Source: an uncultured Lachnospiraceae bacterium (GTDB lineage Bacteria; Bacillota; Clostridia; Lachnospirales; Lachnospiraceae). Taken from it: 64,000 nucleotides of DNA. The DNA lies in assembly GCA_902779305.1 (NCBI GenBank), contig CACZBD010000008.1, positions 62,001 through 126,000 of the forward strand. Direction: 5' to 3'. A program made the position numbers and the translations under genes. The notes under the pieces are model-generated. The model worked only from the letters and a program-made list of their open reading frames with translations, made no database searches and was not told the origin of the DNA. Each line of letters opens with the position of its first letter. Position 1 is the first letter of the stretch. Shown here one piece after another: positions 35,789 through 45,457 of this stretch.

Positions 35789-37282
35789 TTAAAATGCTGT
35801 CAGTTTATAATCTCCCTCCGCAGAGTTCATATCCACTTTATATAATTCTCCTGTCAGCACATCGACCGCATAGACTCTTCCCGTCTTGACTTTTTCGGCC
35901 GTCTGCAGGGAATACTCTTCCACAAGATAATAGTTTTTCTCATTTTCACGGTAGGCGGAAGAACACTTGTATTCGGATTGTTTCACGCTTTTCCCGCCAA
36001 GTTTCAGACAAAGCTGCACGGCATTTTCCGCCATGGTCACATCCACCAGGGTGACCATCTGCAAGGTATAAGTAGCTTCCACAACCTCGGAAGTCAAGCC
36101 TTCCGCATTGATCACGATAAAACGGAATGTCTTCTCCCTGATCGGCATGGGGATCGGCTGGTTATATACATTGGATTCCGCAGTCGGATCACTGCCGTCA
36201 TCCGTATAATAGATCACTGCGCCTTCCGGTTTTTCAAGAGCGATCAGCTTCGGATCGGAATATTTACCGCCTTCTGTCAGAAGAACGGGATCGTCGAGCA
36301 TCTTCTTTTCGATCACATAGGTCTTCTGCACAGGGTCGCTCATCATTCCCTTTTCATTGACGAACACGGCGGTAACGGTATGCTCGCCGACATCAAAGAT
36401 AAAGGGACTGCTGTAGACAGCGGATTCCTCATCCGGTTCGCTTCCGTCCAAAGTATAACGGATCGTTCCTTCTTCTTCGGAAATGATGGAAAGCTGTTCA
36501 TCATCCGTATAAGTGCCGGACTCCAGACTGAACAGCGGCGGATCGGCGATATAATCGGCATAAGCCGTCCGGATCTCTTCATTATCCGTTTCTTCGAGCA
36601 ATTCGGCAATGGCATTTTTATCATCTGATGCAATATATGTATCCAGCAGCCGTTTTAAGTATTCCGGATCATTCTCATTCCCGGCAAAAGCACTCTTTAA
36701 AACCCCGATCGCTTCATCCGGCTGATTCTTGGCAAAATAGCAGTCTGAAAGCAACAGGGAACTCTCCCTGTCAAGCGGTGCAACTTTTTGAAGTTCAAAA
36801 AGGCTCTCAATAGCAAGGTCATATTCTCCCTGCCGGTACTGCGTGAGGGCTTTCGGGTACCATTCTTCCGGTTTCGGTTTTCTGTTCAGCAAAAGCAGGA
36901 GTGCAACGGCTGCGATAACAACCAGCGCGATCCCGGCAAAAACATAAGGCATATAAGGATACTTTTTTGTTTTCTGCCCCTGCTTTATTCTGCGTACCGG
37001 ACGCCTTGTATGCTGCTTTTTGTCTTTTCTTTCCGTCTCCTCTTTCCGGATGTCGTCCTGTTTGATCTCGCGTTTCACGGCATCTGTCGGGATCTCCTTG
37101 GTAATGCCCTTCGCATCCACAATAGGCGCCGTTTTGACATCGCCGGCAACGGAAGAAAGCGTCACATGGATGCTCTCCTCCACCTGAAGGTCAAAATCAG
37201 GAACGATCTGGATCTCTTCCCCGCAGACTTCACAATATAAATGCCCTTCGGCTATTTCATTTCCGCATTTCGGACAGATCAT
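35789..37282 (-). CDS. Zinc-ribbon, TPR and chitobiase-C-like repeat membrane protein
   Basis: 497-residue protein of unknown role. In order: a zinc ribbon (MICPKCGNEIAEGHLYCEVCG, quoted here as two CxxC pairs at about Cys3/Cys6 and Cys17/Cys20), a basic linker (HTRRPVRRIKQGQKTKK), one membrane helix (about 109-133), a TPR-like region (about 140-235, WYPKALTQYRQGEYDLAIES), then two CHB_HEX_C_1-type modules, each with the YTLDGSEPD / YYTDDGSDPT signature, and a short C-terminal domain. The repeats should be outside the cell and the ribbon inside. A GTG lies six bases upstream, but GGAG spacing favours the ATG at 37282. Confidence 0.78.
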   Translation of the reverse strand: MICPKCGNEIAEGHLYCEVCGEEIQIVPDFDLQVEESIHVTLSSVAGDVKTAPIVDAKGITKEIPTDAVKREIKQDDIRKEETERKDKKQHTRRPVRRIKQGQKTKKYPYMPYVFAGIALVVIAAVALLLLLNRKPKPEEWYPKALTQYRQGEYDLAIESLFELQKVAPLDRESSLLLSDCYFAKNQPDEAIGVLKSAFAGNENDPEYLKRLLDTYIASDDKNAIAELLEETDNEEIRTAYADYIADPPLFSLESGTYTDDEQLSIISEEEGTIRYTLDGSEPDEESAVYSSPFIFDVGEHTVTAVFVNEKGMMSDPVQKTYVIEKKMLDDPVLLTEGGKYSDPKLIALEKPEGAVIYYTDDGSDPTAESNVYNQPIPMPIREKTFRFIVINAEGLTSEVVEATYTLQMVTLVDVTMAENAVQLCLKLGGKSVKQSEYKCSSAYRENEKNYYLVEEYSLQTAEKVKTGRVYAVDVLTGELYKVDMNSAEGDYKLTAF

Positions 37283-37306
37283 CTGCACTCTCCGTCAGAA
37301 CAACTA

Positions 37307-39859
37307 TCAAACATACTCTTCTACAAACTGTTCAAACTGCTCCGCGCTCATTAAGACCTGACGCGGTTTGGTACCTTCGCTCTTGCTGACAACTTCATCC
37401 TCCGCAAGCTGATCCATGATACGGGCAGCCCTGTTAAAGCCGATCTTGAATCTTCTCTGCAGATTCCCGACAGAACCTTTATCGCTCTCGATCACGAACC
37501 TGCCGGCTTCCACATAAAGTTCATCCCGTTCATTTTCAGAAGAAGAACTTTCCGTACCGGATGAAGTTCCCATGTTTTTCAGTTTCTCTTCGATCTCACT
37601 GTAATCAGGTTTCTGTTCCTGATGGTTACTTAAAAAGTCAACAACCGCCTGTACTTCCTGGTCGGACACATAAGCGCCCTGGATTCTGGCCGGTTTCGGA
37701 TATCCTTGCGGATAAAAGAGCATGTCGCCTTTTCCGAGCAGCCTTTCCGCGCCGGTCATATCCAGAATGGTCCTCGAATCCGTACCGGAAGAAACGCTGA
37801 ACGCGATCCTGCAAGGCATATTATTTTTGATCAGACCGGTAATGACATCCACGGAAGGCCGCTGTGTGGCAAGCACAAGATGGATGCCTGCCGCCCTTGC
37901 CAGCTGTGCCAGACGGCAGATCGCGGTTTCCACTTCATTGGATGCCACCATCATCAGATCGGCAAGCTCATCCACGATAATGACGATCTGCGGAAGCGGT
38001 TTATACTGTTCCTTTTCCTCTTCGGTCTTTGCTTCCGCATAAAGGGATTCCATCTTCTTGTTGTAGCCCTTCAGATCCCGGACCGTATTGGCGGCAAATT
38101 TATCATAACGTTCCATCATTTCGTTAACGCCCCAGTTAAGCGCCGCCGCAGCTTTCTTCGCGTCGGTGACGACGGGGATCATCAGATGGGGAATACCGTT
38201 GTAAACACTTAATTCCACAACTTTCGGATCGATCAGGATCAGTTTGACCTCATCCGGGGTTGCTTTGTAGAGGATGCTCATGATCAGCGTATTGATGCAG
38301 ACGGATTTACCGGAGCCCGTAGCGCCTGCGATCAGAGCATGCGGCATTTTGGCAATATCCGAAACGACCACTTTACCCGCAAGGTCCTTGCCGACGGCAA
38401 AGCTGATCTTGGATTCCGCATTCTGAAAAGCATCGCTTTCCAACAGATCCCGGAACATGACGATGGAATTCTGCGCATTCGGGACTTCGATGCCGACTGC
38501 GGATTTCCCCGGGATCGGTGCTTCGATCCTGATGTCCGTTGCAGCCATATGCAGTTTGATATCATCGATCAAGCCTACGATCTTGCTGACTTTGACACCG
38601 GCTTCCGGTTCCACTTCATAGCGGGTGACCGTCGGTCCCTGGCTGATGTCTGTGACACGCGCCTTCACGCCGAACATATCCAGGGTCTCTCTTAATTTCT
38701 CGGCAGTTTCATTCAGCTGTGCCTTGGAATCCGCGCTGCTTTTTTTACCTTTTTCCAGCAGGTGGAGCGGCGGGAAGACGTAAGAACCGTCCCCTCTTGC
38801 GGCAGAGGATGATCCAGGTTTACTTGCCGTACTCTTTGCGGATTTTTTGCCGCTTTCTTTTACACTTCTTTCAGCGGGTTTCTCTGCCGGATCCTCTGCG
38901 GCATCGTTTTCGGTTCCGTCCGACTCCTCTTCCATGGTGATCTCGTGCATGGCATTGGTCTTATGGGATGATTTTTTCTTCGGTTTTTCCCTGCCGATCT
39001 CATCCACATAATCATCAACAAACCCATCCCCGGTCACATTGATGGAATGTTCATTCTTCAGAGAATATCCGTCTGAAGAAACTTCTTCCGTATCTTCTTC
39101 GAAAAATGAAGGGATCTCCTCCGGTTCCTTTTCGGGCTTTAATGCGGTGTCCAGCATGACACCTGTAAATTTCTTATCTGTTCTGCGCAGTCCTTCCGCA
39201 GCATTTTCCGCTTCTCTCTCGTAGGCCTCCCGTCTTTGTTCCTGACGTTCCCGGCGCTTTTCTTTATGCCGGATCGCAAATTCATCTGCCTTGTTATAGA
39301 TCTGCTCCGATCCCTTTTGTACGCCCTTAAAGAAAGATCTTTCGGTGATCAGAACGACCGCGATGATCAATAGAACGATCAGAAGCACCCAGGTGCCGAC
39401 TTTTCCGATACTCTTCAGAAACAGCCACGCAAAGATGCAGCCGATCAGTCCGCCTGAGGTGCGCCTTGACTGGCAGGCTGCGTAGAAAGTGCGCACCTCC
39501 TGCCTGAGGATGTCGGAGGTAAACAAAAGCGATGCAAAACAACAAAGGATCACGACCAGAACAATGGCCGCGCCGACTTTTACCCATGCGACTTTTTTAC
39601 CGCGGTTTGACAGATAGAAAGCTACTGCAAAGAACAACGCAACCGGAACAAGATAAGATACCATGCCGAATATGCCGAACATAAACGAGTTGATCCAGTT
39701 TCCGATTCGTCCTGCGAGATGAAATAAACTTAAGAATAATAAAATGCAAAATGCAAGAACGGCCAACAGGATCACGTCATCCAGGATTGGATTTGACGGA
39801 TTCTGATCCTGCCCCTTCTTTGCAGAATGTGCTTTCCCCGTATGAGACCCCTTTGCCAT
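37307..39859 (-). CDS. ftsK: DNA translocase FtsK/SpoIIIE
   Basis: Membrane-anchored motor that pumps chromosomal DNA through the division or sporulation septum. The 850-residue protein has about four N-terminal membrane helices (near 27-48, 60-82, 97-115 and 155-172), a long charged linker (about 180-380), the alpha/beta motor with Walker A GATGSGKS (Gly512-Ser519), LILIDPKVVELS and IVIIVDELADLM, and the C-terminal gamma winged-helix domain (about 785-850, RRFKIGFNRAARIMDQL) that reads KOPS/SRS-like sequences. It begins 37 bases after uppP with AAGGAGG upstream. Whether it is SpoIIIE in function is not decidable. Confidence 0.95.
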   Translation of the reverse strand: MAKGSHTGKAHSAKKGQDQNPSNPILDDVILLAVLAFCILLFLSLFHLAGRIGNWINSFMFGIFGMVSYLVPVALFFAVAFYLSNRGKKVAWVKVGAAIVLVVILCCFASLLFTSDILRQEVRTFYAACQSRRTSGGLIGCIFAWLFLKSIGKVGTWVLLIVLLIIAVVLITERSFFKGVQKGSEQIYNKADEFAIRHKEKRRERQEQRREAYEREAENAAEGLRRTDKKFTGVMLDTALKPEKEPEEIPSFFEEDTEEVSSDGYSLKNEHSINVTGDGFVDDYVDEIGREKPKKKSSHKTNAMHEITMEEESDGTENDAAEDPAEKPAERSVKESGKKSAKSTASKPGSSSAARGDGSYVFPPLHLLEKGKKSSADSKAQLNETAEKLRETLDMFGVKARVTDISQGPTVTRYEVEPEAGVKVSKIVGLIDDIKLHMAATDIRIEAPIPGKSAVGIEVPNAQNSIVMFRDLLESDAFQNAESKISFAVGKDLAGKVVVSDIAKMPHALIAGATGSGKSVCINTLIMSILYKATPDEVKLILIDPKVVELSVYNGIPHLMIPVVTDAKKAAAALNWGVNEMMERYDKFAANTVRDLKGYNKKMESLYAEAKTEEEKEQYKPLPQIVIIVDELADLMMVASNEVETAICRLAQLARAAGIHLVLATQRPSVDVITGLIKNNMPCRIAFSVSSGTDSRTILDMTGAERLLGKGDMLFYPQGYPKPARIQGAYVSDQEVQAVVDFLSNHQEQKPDYSEIEEKLKNMGTSSGTESSSSENERDELYVEAGRFVIESDKGSVGNLQRRFKIGFNRAARIMDQLAEDEVVSKSEGTKPRQVLMSAEQFEQFVEEYV

Positions 39860-39896
39860 TATTTTCCTCCTTAACTCCCCCTAAAACAACATCATC

Positions 39897-40775
39897 TTAC
39901 AGCATGACGAGATATGCGATGATCGATACCGCGCCGATCGCAAGACAATAAAACGCAAAAAACTTAAAATACCGGTTGATCACGACATTCAGCATGATCC
40001 TGATCGCCAGGAAACCTACCGCTGCGGCAATGACCATGCCGATAATGTATGCGGCGATCTCGCTGCCTGCAAGGTGCGTCCCCCCGATGTCCTTAATCTC
40101 TAAGATCATCGCGCCCAAGATCGCAGGCATTGACATGATAAAAGAATATTTCACGGCGAATTTCCGGTCAAATCCGCAAAGCAGACAGGCAACGATCGTG
40201 CTTCCGGATCTGGAAAGTCCCGGAAGGACCGCAACCCCCTGTGTCACACCGATCACGAATGCATCCCCGTAGTTGGCATTTTTCGGCTTCTTTCGTCCTT
40301 CTTTCAAAAGATCAGAGATAAAAAGGATCAGACCTGTCACGATCAGGCAGACACCGGGAACCAGAAGCGCCGTGGATGCGGATTCCACCACATCGGAAAG
40401 CAGGATCCCCAGGATCCCCGTCGGGATCGTGGAAATGATCAGCATGATCACAAATTTCCGGTAGGAAGTCGATGCGATCGTGATATACGGTTTCTTATGG
40501 ATTGCCGTCAGGTTAGAGAAAAAACGGCCGATATTGATGCAGACATCCTTGACGATATGGAAAAAGTCCACCAGGAGCTTGATGATATCCCTGTACATCA
40601 CGCAGAAAACCGCGATCAGCGTTGCAAAATGCAGCAAAACATCAAACAGGATGCCGGTTTCCGTTTTTACATGCAAAAGGTTTTTCATAATGGCGAGGTG
40701 CCCCGAAGAACTGACCGGCAAAAACTCCGTCAGCCCCTGCACGATCCCCATGATGATCGCCTGAAAAATGGTCAT
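39897..40775 (-). CDS. uppP: Undecaprenyl-diphosphatase UppP (BacA)
   Basis: Membrane phosphatase that recycles undecaprenyl pyrophosphate for cell-wall synthesis; also linked to bacitracin tolerance. The 292-residue protein is polytopic with the two family motifs: GLTEFLPVSSSGHL (Glu17, Ser22-24, His26) and LPGLSRSGSTI in the second half. It has its own strong promoter inside the end of the mscS gene. Confidence 0.95.
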   Translation of the reverse strand: MTIFQAIIMGIVQGLTEFLPVSSSGHLAIMKNLLHVKTETGILFDVLLHFATLIAVFCVMYRDIIKLLVDFFHIVKDVCINIGRFFSNLTAIHKKPYITIASTSYRKFVIMLIISTIPTGILGILLSDVVESASTALLVPGVCLIVTGLILFISDLLKEGRKKPKNANYGDAFVIGVTQGVAVLPGLSRSGSTIVACLLCGFDRKFAVKYSFIMSMPAILGAMILEIKDIGGTHLAGSEIAAYIIGMVIAAAVGFLAIRIMLNVVINRYFKFFAFYCLAIGAVSIIAYLVML

Positions 40776-40814
40776 AGGAAAAAACGCCTCCTACAGATAC
40801 TAAAAATCCCTAAT

Positions 40815-40844
40815 ATTATATCACATGTACGTCGATCTGTTCAA
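40815..40844 (-). promoter_or_regulatory. Promoter for uppP-ftsK
   Basis: Minus strand TTGAAC (40839-40844), 18-base spacer, TATAAT (40815-40820) preceded by TGA (extended -10). It overlaps the 3' end of the mscS gene. Confidence 0.7.
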
Positions 40845-41676
40845 ATGGAATTGTAATCCCTGCGCCTTCAAATGCAGCAATGATCTCTTCCAAGATCTTC
40901 CGTTTCATTTCCAGATAATCTCCGGTTCTGACATAGAACTCAACGCCCAGCAAAATATCGCTGTTTTCAAGGCTGTCAACAAACACCTGCTTGTCATGGG
41001 CAAGGATCTTCTCGTCCTCAAGAACCTTTAAGATCACCTTTCTGGCGTCTTCGATCTTCGTCGAATAGGAAACCGGAATGCTCAGATCGATCCTTCTTTC
41101 ACTGAGCGCGGAAGCATCGATCACGGTCGTATTGGCAAGCGCGCCGTTCGGAATGCTGATCATCCGGTAATCCCTGGTCCGGATCCTCGTATAGAACAGA
41201 CTGATCTGCACGACCGTCCCTTCCACATTGGTTGATTTTTCAAGGATATAGTCACCGACCACAAACGGTTTGCAGACAAGGATCAGCACACCGCCCGCAA
41301 AATTGGACAGACTGCCCTGAAAGGCAAGACCGATCGTGATCGCCGCACTGCCGATCAGCGCAACGATCGAAGCCGCATCCACGCCGAAACTTCCGGCCAG
41401 CAGAAAGATCAGCAGCAAAAAGAGAACGATCTTCACGCAGCTGTCGATAAAATGAATACTGCTGTTGTCTACTTTTGATCTTTCCAGTGCTTTTTTGATG
41501 ATCCTGCGGATCAGCCTGATCAGCCAGTAGCCGATCACAAACAAGATGATGACCAGAACGACACGGATCCCGAGTCCCAGCATTTTTACCGGCATGTTTT
41601 CAAAATACTGCTGCATAAGGCTCTGCTTTTTCGCCAGATCTTCAAGCCCATATTCTTCCAACGATAAATTTTCCAT
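40816..41676 (-). CDS. Small-conductance mechanosensitive channel, MscS family
   Basis: Channel of 286 residues that releases solutes during hypo-osmotic shock. It has an N-terminal region followed by three membrane helices; the third is the pore helix with the small-residue pattern GLAFQGSLSNFAGGVLIL. The beta domain follows (KPFVVGDYILEKSTNVEGTV, RTRDYRMISIPNGALAN). It begins 9 bases after the DUF1015 gene. Confidence 0.93.
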   Translation of the reverse strand: MENLSLEEYGLEDLAKKQSLMQQYFENMPVKMLGLGIRVVLVIILFVIGYWLIRLIRRIIKKALERSKVDNSSIHFIDSCVKIVLFLLLIFLLAGSFGVDAASIVALIGSAAITIGLAFQGSLSNFAGGVLILVCKPFVVGDYILEKSTNVEGTVVQISLFYTRIRTRDYRMISIPNGALANTTVIDASALSERRIDLSIPVSYSTKIEDARKVILKVLEDEKILAHDKQVFVDSLENSDILLGVEFYVRTGDYLEMKRKILEEIIAAFEGAGITIPFEQIDVHVI

Positions 41677-41685
41677 TTTCTTCCT

Positions 41686-42918
41686 CTAAATCTCGTGAAT
41701 AAACAGTCCGCTGCGAAGTTTCGGTTCAAACCAGGTGGATTTTGGCGGCATCAAAAGCCCTGCGTCCGCCACGGCACATAATTCATTGATCTGCGTCGGA
41801 TACATGGCAAATGCGATCACGGCATCTTCGTGTACGCGCCTTTCCAGTTCCGAAAGCCCCCTGATCCCGCCGATAAAATCGATCCGCTTGTCCTCTCTCG
41901 GGTTTGTGATCGAAAAAAACGGCGTCAGAACATGATCCTGCAGGATCGAAACATCCAGTCCTTTGACCGGGTCATCACTTTTGACGGCATCGGAAAACGT
42001 AAGGGAATACCACTGATCATCCATAAATACGCCGCACTCCCCTTTCTTCTTCGGCCGGTAAGGTTCCTTGCCCTCATCGCGCAGTTCTCCGACGGTTTTT
42101 AAAAATTCCAGCGTTTCTTCCCTGCTGTGGCCGTTCAGATCTTTCACGACACGGTTGTAATCCAGGATCAGAAGTTCCTCGTCCGGGAACAATACGGACA
42201 GAAAATAATTGAATTCCTCCTCACCCGTATAACCGGGGTGTTCTTCCCGCCGTTTTAATCCGACTTTTGCGGCCGATGCGCAGCGGTGATGTCCGTCTGC
42301 GATATACAGTTCCATGCCCGCAAGGATCCCCGTGACATCCCTGATCTCATTCTCATCATCAATGACCCAGACCCTGTGCGTGATCTGATCTTCAGATGTA
42401 AAATCCACTTCACAGGTCTTCTCTTTGATCTTCGAAACGAGCTCTTTCAGTTTCTGATCCGCATGATAAGCCAGAAAGATCGGCCCGGTCTGCGCGCTCA
42501 TGGTATCCACATGGCGGATCCGGTCCACTTCCTTATCCGCCCTGGTACTCTCATGCTTTTTGATCGTTCCGTCCAGATAATCGTCGATGGAAGCACAGCA
42601 GACGATCCCGGTCTGTGCCCTCCCGTTCATGGTCAGTTCATAAAGATAAAGACAGGGTTTTGCATCCTGTACAAACTGTCCTTCCTCTTTCATGGAAAGG
42701 TAGATGTCTCTGGCTTTTTCGTATACGACATCCGCGTATGTATCCACCGAATCATCAAACTGGGTTTCCGCCCTGTCGATCTTCAGAAATGAAAGCGGTT
42801 GTTCCTGCACGATCTTTTTTGCTTCCTTTCTGTCGTAAACATCATAGGGAAGCGCTGCGATCTGATCTGCCAGTTCGTTTTTCGGTCTGATCGCGCGAAA
42901 CGGTCTGATCTTTGCCAT
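41686..42918 (-). CDS. DUF1015 family protein
   Basis: 410-residue cytoplasmic protein of a widespread but uncharacterised family. It shows the family start MAKIRPFRAIRP, AALPYDVYDRKEA, a HESTRADKEVDRIRHV segment, and the ELYIADGHHRCASA motif, in which the two histidines look like a metal or catalytic site. In clostridia it is commonly found next to serA/serC, as here; this hints at serine or C1 metabolism but does not show it. A terminator separates it from serA. ATG at 42918 has GGAG upstream; the frame's upstream ATG at 42954 lies in the terminator. Confidence 0.88.
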   Translation of the reverse strand: MAKIRPFRAIRPKNELADQIAALPYDVYDRKEAKKIVQEQPLSFLKIDRAETQFDDSVDTYADVVYEKARDIYLSMKEEGQFVQDAKPCLYLYELTMNGRAQTGIVCCASIDDYLDGTIKKHESTRADKEVDRIRHVDTMSAQTGPIFLAYHADQKLKELVSKIKEKTCEVDFTSEDQITHRVWVIDDENEIRDVTGILAGMELYIADGHHRCASAAKVGLKRREEHPGYTGEEEFNYFLSVLFPDEELLILDYNRVVKDLNGHSREETLEFLKTVGELRDEGKEPYRPKKKGECGVFMDDQWYSLTFSDAVKSDDPVKGLDVSILQDHVLTPFFSITNPREDKRIDFIGGIRGLSELERRVHEDAVIAFAMYPTQINELCAVADAGLLMPPKSTWFEPKLRSGLFIHEI

Positions 42919-42954
42919 AATCTCTGCTCCTTTAGCGTATCTGTTCTTGATCAA

Positions 42955-42998
42955 TAAAAATCACCTCTTCCATTTTAGCAGAAAGAGGTGATTTTTTT
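42955..42998 (-). terminator. Terminator after serCA
   Basis: AAAATCACCTCTT and AAGAGGTGATTTT arms with a 13-base loop, with T runs on both sides. On the minus strand it ends the serC-serA unit; on the plus strand it could stop antisense transcription. Confidence 0.85.
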
Positions 42999-43017
42999 AA
43001 CATGAATTATCAAATTC

Positions 43018-44184
43018 TTATTTGATCAGTCTGACACGGATCACACCGTCAATAGATTCGATCTTTTTGACCATGTCTTCCGTAATGTTCGACTCCACAT
43101 CGAGCATGGTGTAAGCATAATCGCCTTTGGACTTGTTCATCATGTTGCTGATGTTGATGCCGAGGTCACCGAATGTTGCGGTAAATTTCGTGATCATGTT
43201 GGCAACATTCTTATGCATGATGGCAAGTCTGCCGGAGCAGGTGCAGACACCCATGTCACAGTTCGGATAGTTCACGGAATTGTTGATGTTACCGTTTTCC
43301 AGATAGTTCATCAATTCTTTGACAGCCATCTTCGCGCAGTTGTCTTCGGATTCCTCCGTGGAAGCGCCAAGATGCGGGATTACGATGCAGCCTTCCTGAC
43401 CGGCCGTTTTCGGATTCGGGAAATCAGAAACGTATTTGGCGACTTTTCCGGCTTTGATCGCATCGATCACATCATCTTCATTTGCAAGAAGGTCACGCGC
43501 AAAGTTTAAGATGATCACGCCGTCTTTCATCTTGTCGATGGCTTCTTTGTTGATCGTATTCTTTGTGGAATCCATCAGCGGAACATGGATCGTGATAATA
43601 TCGCAGTTCTCATAGATATCATCGATATTCTTCACATGTTTGATGTCACGGCTTAAGTTCCAGGCCGCATCCACGGAAATATAAGGATCATAGCCGTATA
43701 CTTCCATGCCGAGATGCTTCGCAACGTTGGCAACTCTGACACCGATCGCGCCAAGGCCGATGATACCAAGCTTTTTGTCCTGGATCTCATGTCCTGCGAA
43801 TTTCTTTTTCTCTTTTTCCGCCATCTTGGCAATGTCCGGATTTCCTGCTTCGGAATTTACCCAGTTGATCCCGCTGACGATATCACGGTTTGCAAGCAGC
43901 ATTCCCGCGATCACAAGTTCTTTGACACCGTTTGCGTTTGCGCCGGGGGTATTGAAAACAACAATTCCTTTCTCTGCGCATTTGTCCAGCGGGATATTGT
44001 TCACGCCCGCGCCGGCTCTTGCAACCGCAAGCAGGTTGTCGGAAAGCTCCATGTCATGCATTGCGGCACTTCTTACAAGAATTCCGTCCGCTGCATTCAG
44101 ATCTTCCGTCTTCTCATATTTTTCATCGAAACGTTCCAGCCCGACCTGTGCGATCGGATTTAAGCAGGCATATTTAAACATCAT
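43018..44184 (-). CDS. serA: D-3-phosphoglycerate dehydrogenase
   Basis: First enzyme of serine synthesis, oxidising 3-phosphoglycerate with NAD+. The 388-residue protein has the 2-hydroxyacid dehydrogenase fold with the NAD motif GLGAIGVRV, substrate residues in RAGAGVNNI and the catalytic histidine in HLGASTEESE, followed by a short C-terminal ACT domain (YTMLDVESNITEDMVKKIES), the likely serine feedback site. It follows serC by 85 bases that contain a hairpin. Tandem ATGs at 44184 and 44181 are both served by AAGGAG. Confidence 0.94.
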   Translation of the reverse strand: MMFKYACLNPIAQVGLERFDEKYEKTEDLNAADGILVRSAAMHDMELSDNLLAVARAGAGVNNIPLDKCAEKGIVVFNTPGANANGVKELVIAGMLLANRDIVSGINWVNSEAGNPDIAKMAEKEKKKFAGHEIQDKKLGIIGLGAIGVRVANVAKHLGMEVYGYDPYISVDAAWNLSRDIKHVKNIDDIYENCDIITIHVPLMDSTKNTINKEAIDKMKDGVIILNFARDLLANEDDVIDAIKAGKVAKYVSDFPNPKTAGQEGCIVIPHLGASTEESEDNCAKMAVKELMNYLENGNINNSVNYPNCDMGVCTCSGRLAIMHKNVANMITKFTATFGDLGINISNMMNKSKGDYAYTMLDVESNITEDMVKKIESIDGVIRVRLIK

Positions 44185-44239
44185 GCATTCTCCTTATTTT
44201 CAAATGTATTGCCTCCTCGCTGTTGCTCGAAGGCAGGTC

Positions 44240-44283
44240 GCGAAAACGATGCAATTTGATGCTGGCGCATCAAGCGTTTTCGC
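44240..44283. repeat. Two-tier hairpin across the serC stop codon
   Basis: Outer arms GCGAAAACG (44240-44248) and CGTTTTCGC (44275-44283) enclose inner arms TGATGC (44257-44262) and GCATCA (44267-44272) with loop TGGC. The inner right arm contains the serC stop. There is no T run, so it is not a normal terminator; it could set the serC:serA ratio by mRNA stabilisation or processing. Confidence 0.55.
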
Positions 44284-45352
44284 TCTCAAATTTCTTCATG
44301 AATTCAACGAGTTTTTCGACGCCTTCGATCGGCATTGCGTTGTAGATGGAAGCTCTCATGCCGCCGACGCTTCTGTGGCCTTTTAAGTTCTCAAAGCCTG
44401 CCTCTTTGGATTCCTTGATAAATTTGGCATCCAGTTCCTCGTTGCCGGTCACGAACGGAACGTTCATTAAGGATCTGTCCTCTTTGACAACGGTTCCTTT
44501 GAAAAGCTTGCTCGAATCCAGGAAATCATACAGGATCTTCGCCTTCTTCTCGTTATATTCCTTCATTGCCTCAAGGCCGCCGCGCTTTTTCAGCCATTTG
44601 AATACCTTGCCGCAGATATAGATCCCGTATGCCGGAGGCGTGTTGTATAAGGAATTGGCATCCGCATGCGTCTTGTACTTGAGCATGGTCGGTGTGTATG
44701 GAAGCGTATCTTCCGTGATCAGGTCTTCCCTGATGATCACGATCACAACGCCGGCAGGTCCGATGTTCTTCTGCACACCGCCGTAAATGATCCCGTACTT
44801 TGTCACATCAACGGGTTCTGACAGGAAACAGGAGGAAACATCCGCAACCAGTGTATGCCCTTTGGTGTTCGGAAGGGTTTTGAACTTTGTACCGTAGATC
44901 GTGTTATTTTCACAGATATATACATAGTCTACATCATCCGGAATGTCCAGATCGGAGCAATCGGGAATGTAGGAAAATGTCTTATCCTCACTGGATGCGA
45001 CTTTGATGGCCTCACCGTAGATCTTCGCCTCGTTGAATGCCTTCTTCGCCCACTGGCCGGTCACGATATAAGCAGCCTTTTTGTTCTTCATCAGGTTCAT
45101 CGGGATCATTGCGAACTGCTGGTGTGCGCCACCCTGTAAAAACAATACCTTGTAATTGTCCGGGATGTTCATCAGCTCTCTTAGATCCGCTTCCGCTTCC
45201 TGGATGATCGTTTCAAAGACCTTGCTTCTGTGACTCATCTCCATGACGGACATTCCGCATCCGCGGTAATCCAGCATCTCATCTGCCGCCTCCTGCAATA
45301 CCTCTTCGGGTAAAACCGCAGGTCCTGCCGAAAAGTTATAAACCCTTTTCAT
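44270..45352 (-). CDS. serC: Phosphoserine aminotransferase
   Basis: PLP enzyme converting 3-phosphohydroxypyruvate and glutamate to phosphoserine. The 360-residue protein shows the family start RVYNFSAGPAVLPEEVL, the SHRSK segment that contacts substrate phosphate, and the PLP-lysine region YGGVQKNIGPAGVVIVI (lysine in GGVQKN). It is first gene of the serC-serA operon behind its own promoter; AAGGAGG precedes the ATG. No serB phosphatase is in the window. Confidence 0.96.
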   Translation of the reverse strand: MKRVYNFSAGPAVLPEEVLQEAADEMLDYRGCGMSVMEMSHRSKVFETIIQEAEADLRELMNIPDNYKVLFLQGGAHQQFAMIPMNLMKNKKAAYIVTGQWAKKAFNEAKIYGEAIKVASSEDKTFSYIPDCSDLDIPDDVDYVYICENNTIYGTKFKTLPNTKGHTLVADVSSCFLSEPVDVTKYGIIYGGVQKNIGPAGVVIVIIREDLITEDTLPYTPTMLKYKTHADANSLYNTPPAYGIYICGKVFKWLKKRGGLEAMKEYNEKKAKILYDFLDSSKLFKGTVVKEDRSLMNVPFVTGNEELDAKFIKESKEAGFENLKGHRSVGGMRASIYNAMPIEGVEKLVEFMKKFESENA

Positions 45353-45385
45353 GTTTTCTCCTCCTTAAAAAACTCTTTTCCAAAT

Positions 45386-45414
45386 AATATAAACTATGGT
45401 TAAAAAAATAACAA
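45386..45414 (-). promoter_or_regulatory. Promoter for serC-serA
   Basis: Minus strand TTGTTA (45409-45414), 17-base spacer, TATATT (45386-45391). The leader is about 25-30 bases; no riboswitch or T-box fits in it. Confidence 0.7.
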
Positions 45415-45457
45415 ACTAAATTATTTTTCATGGAGCCCAAAAAACATATGGCTGCGC

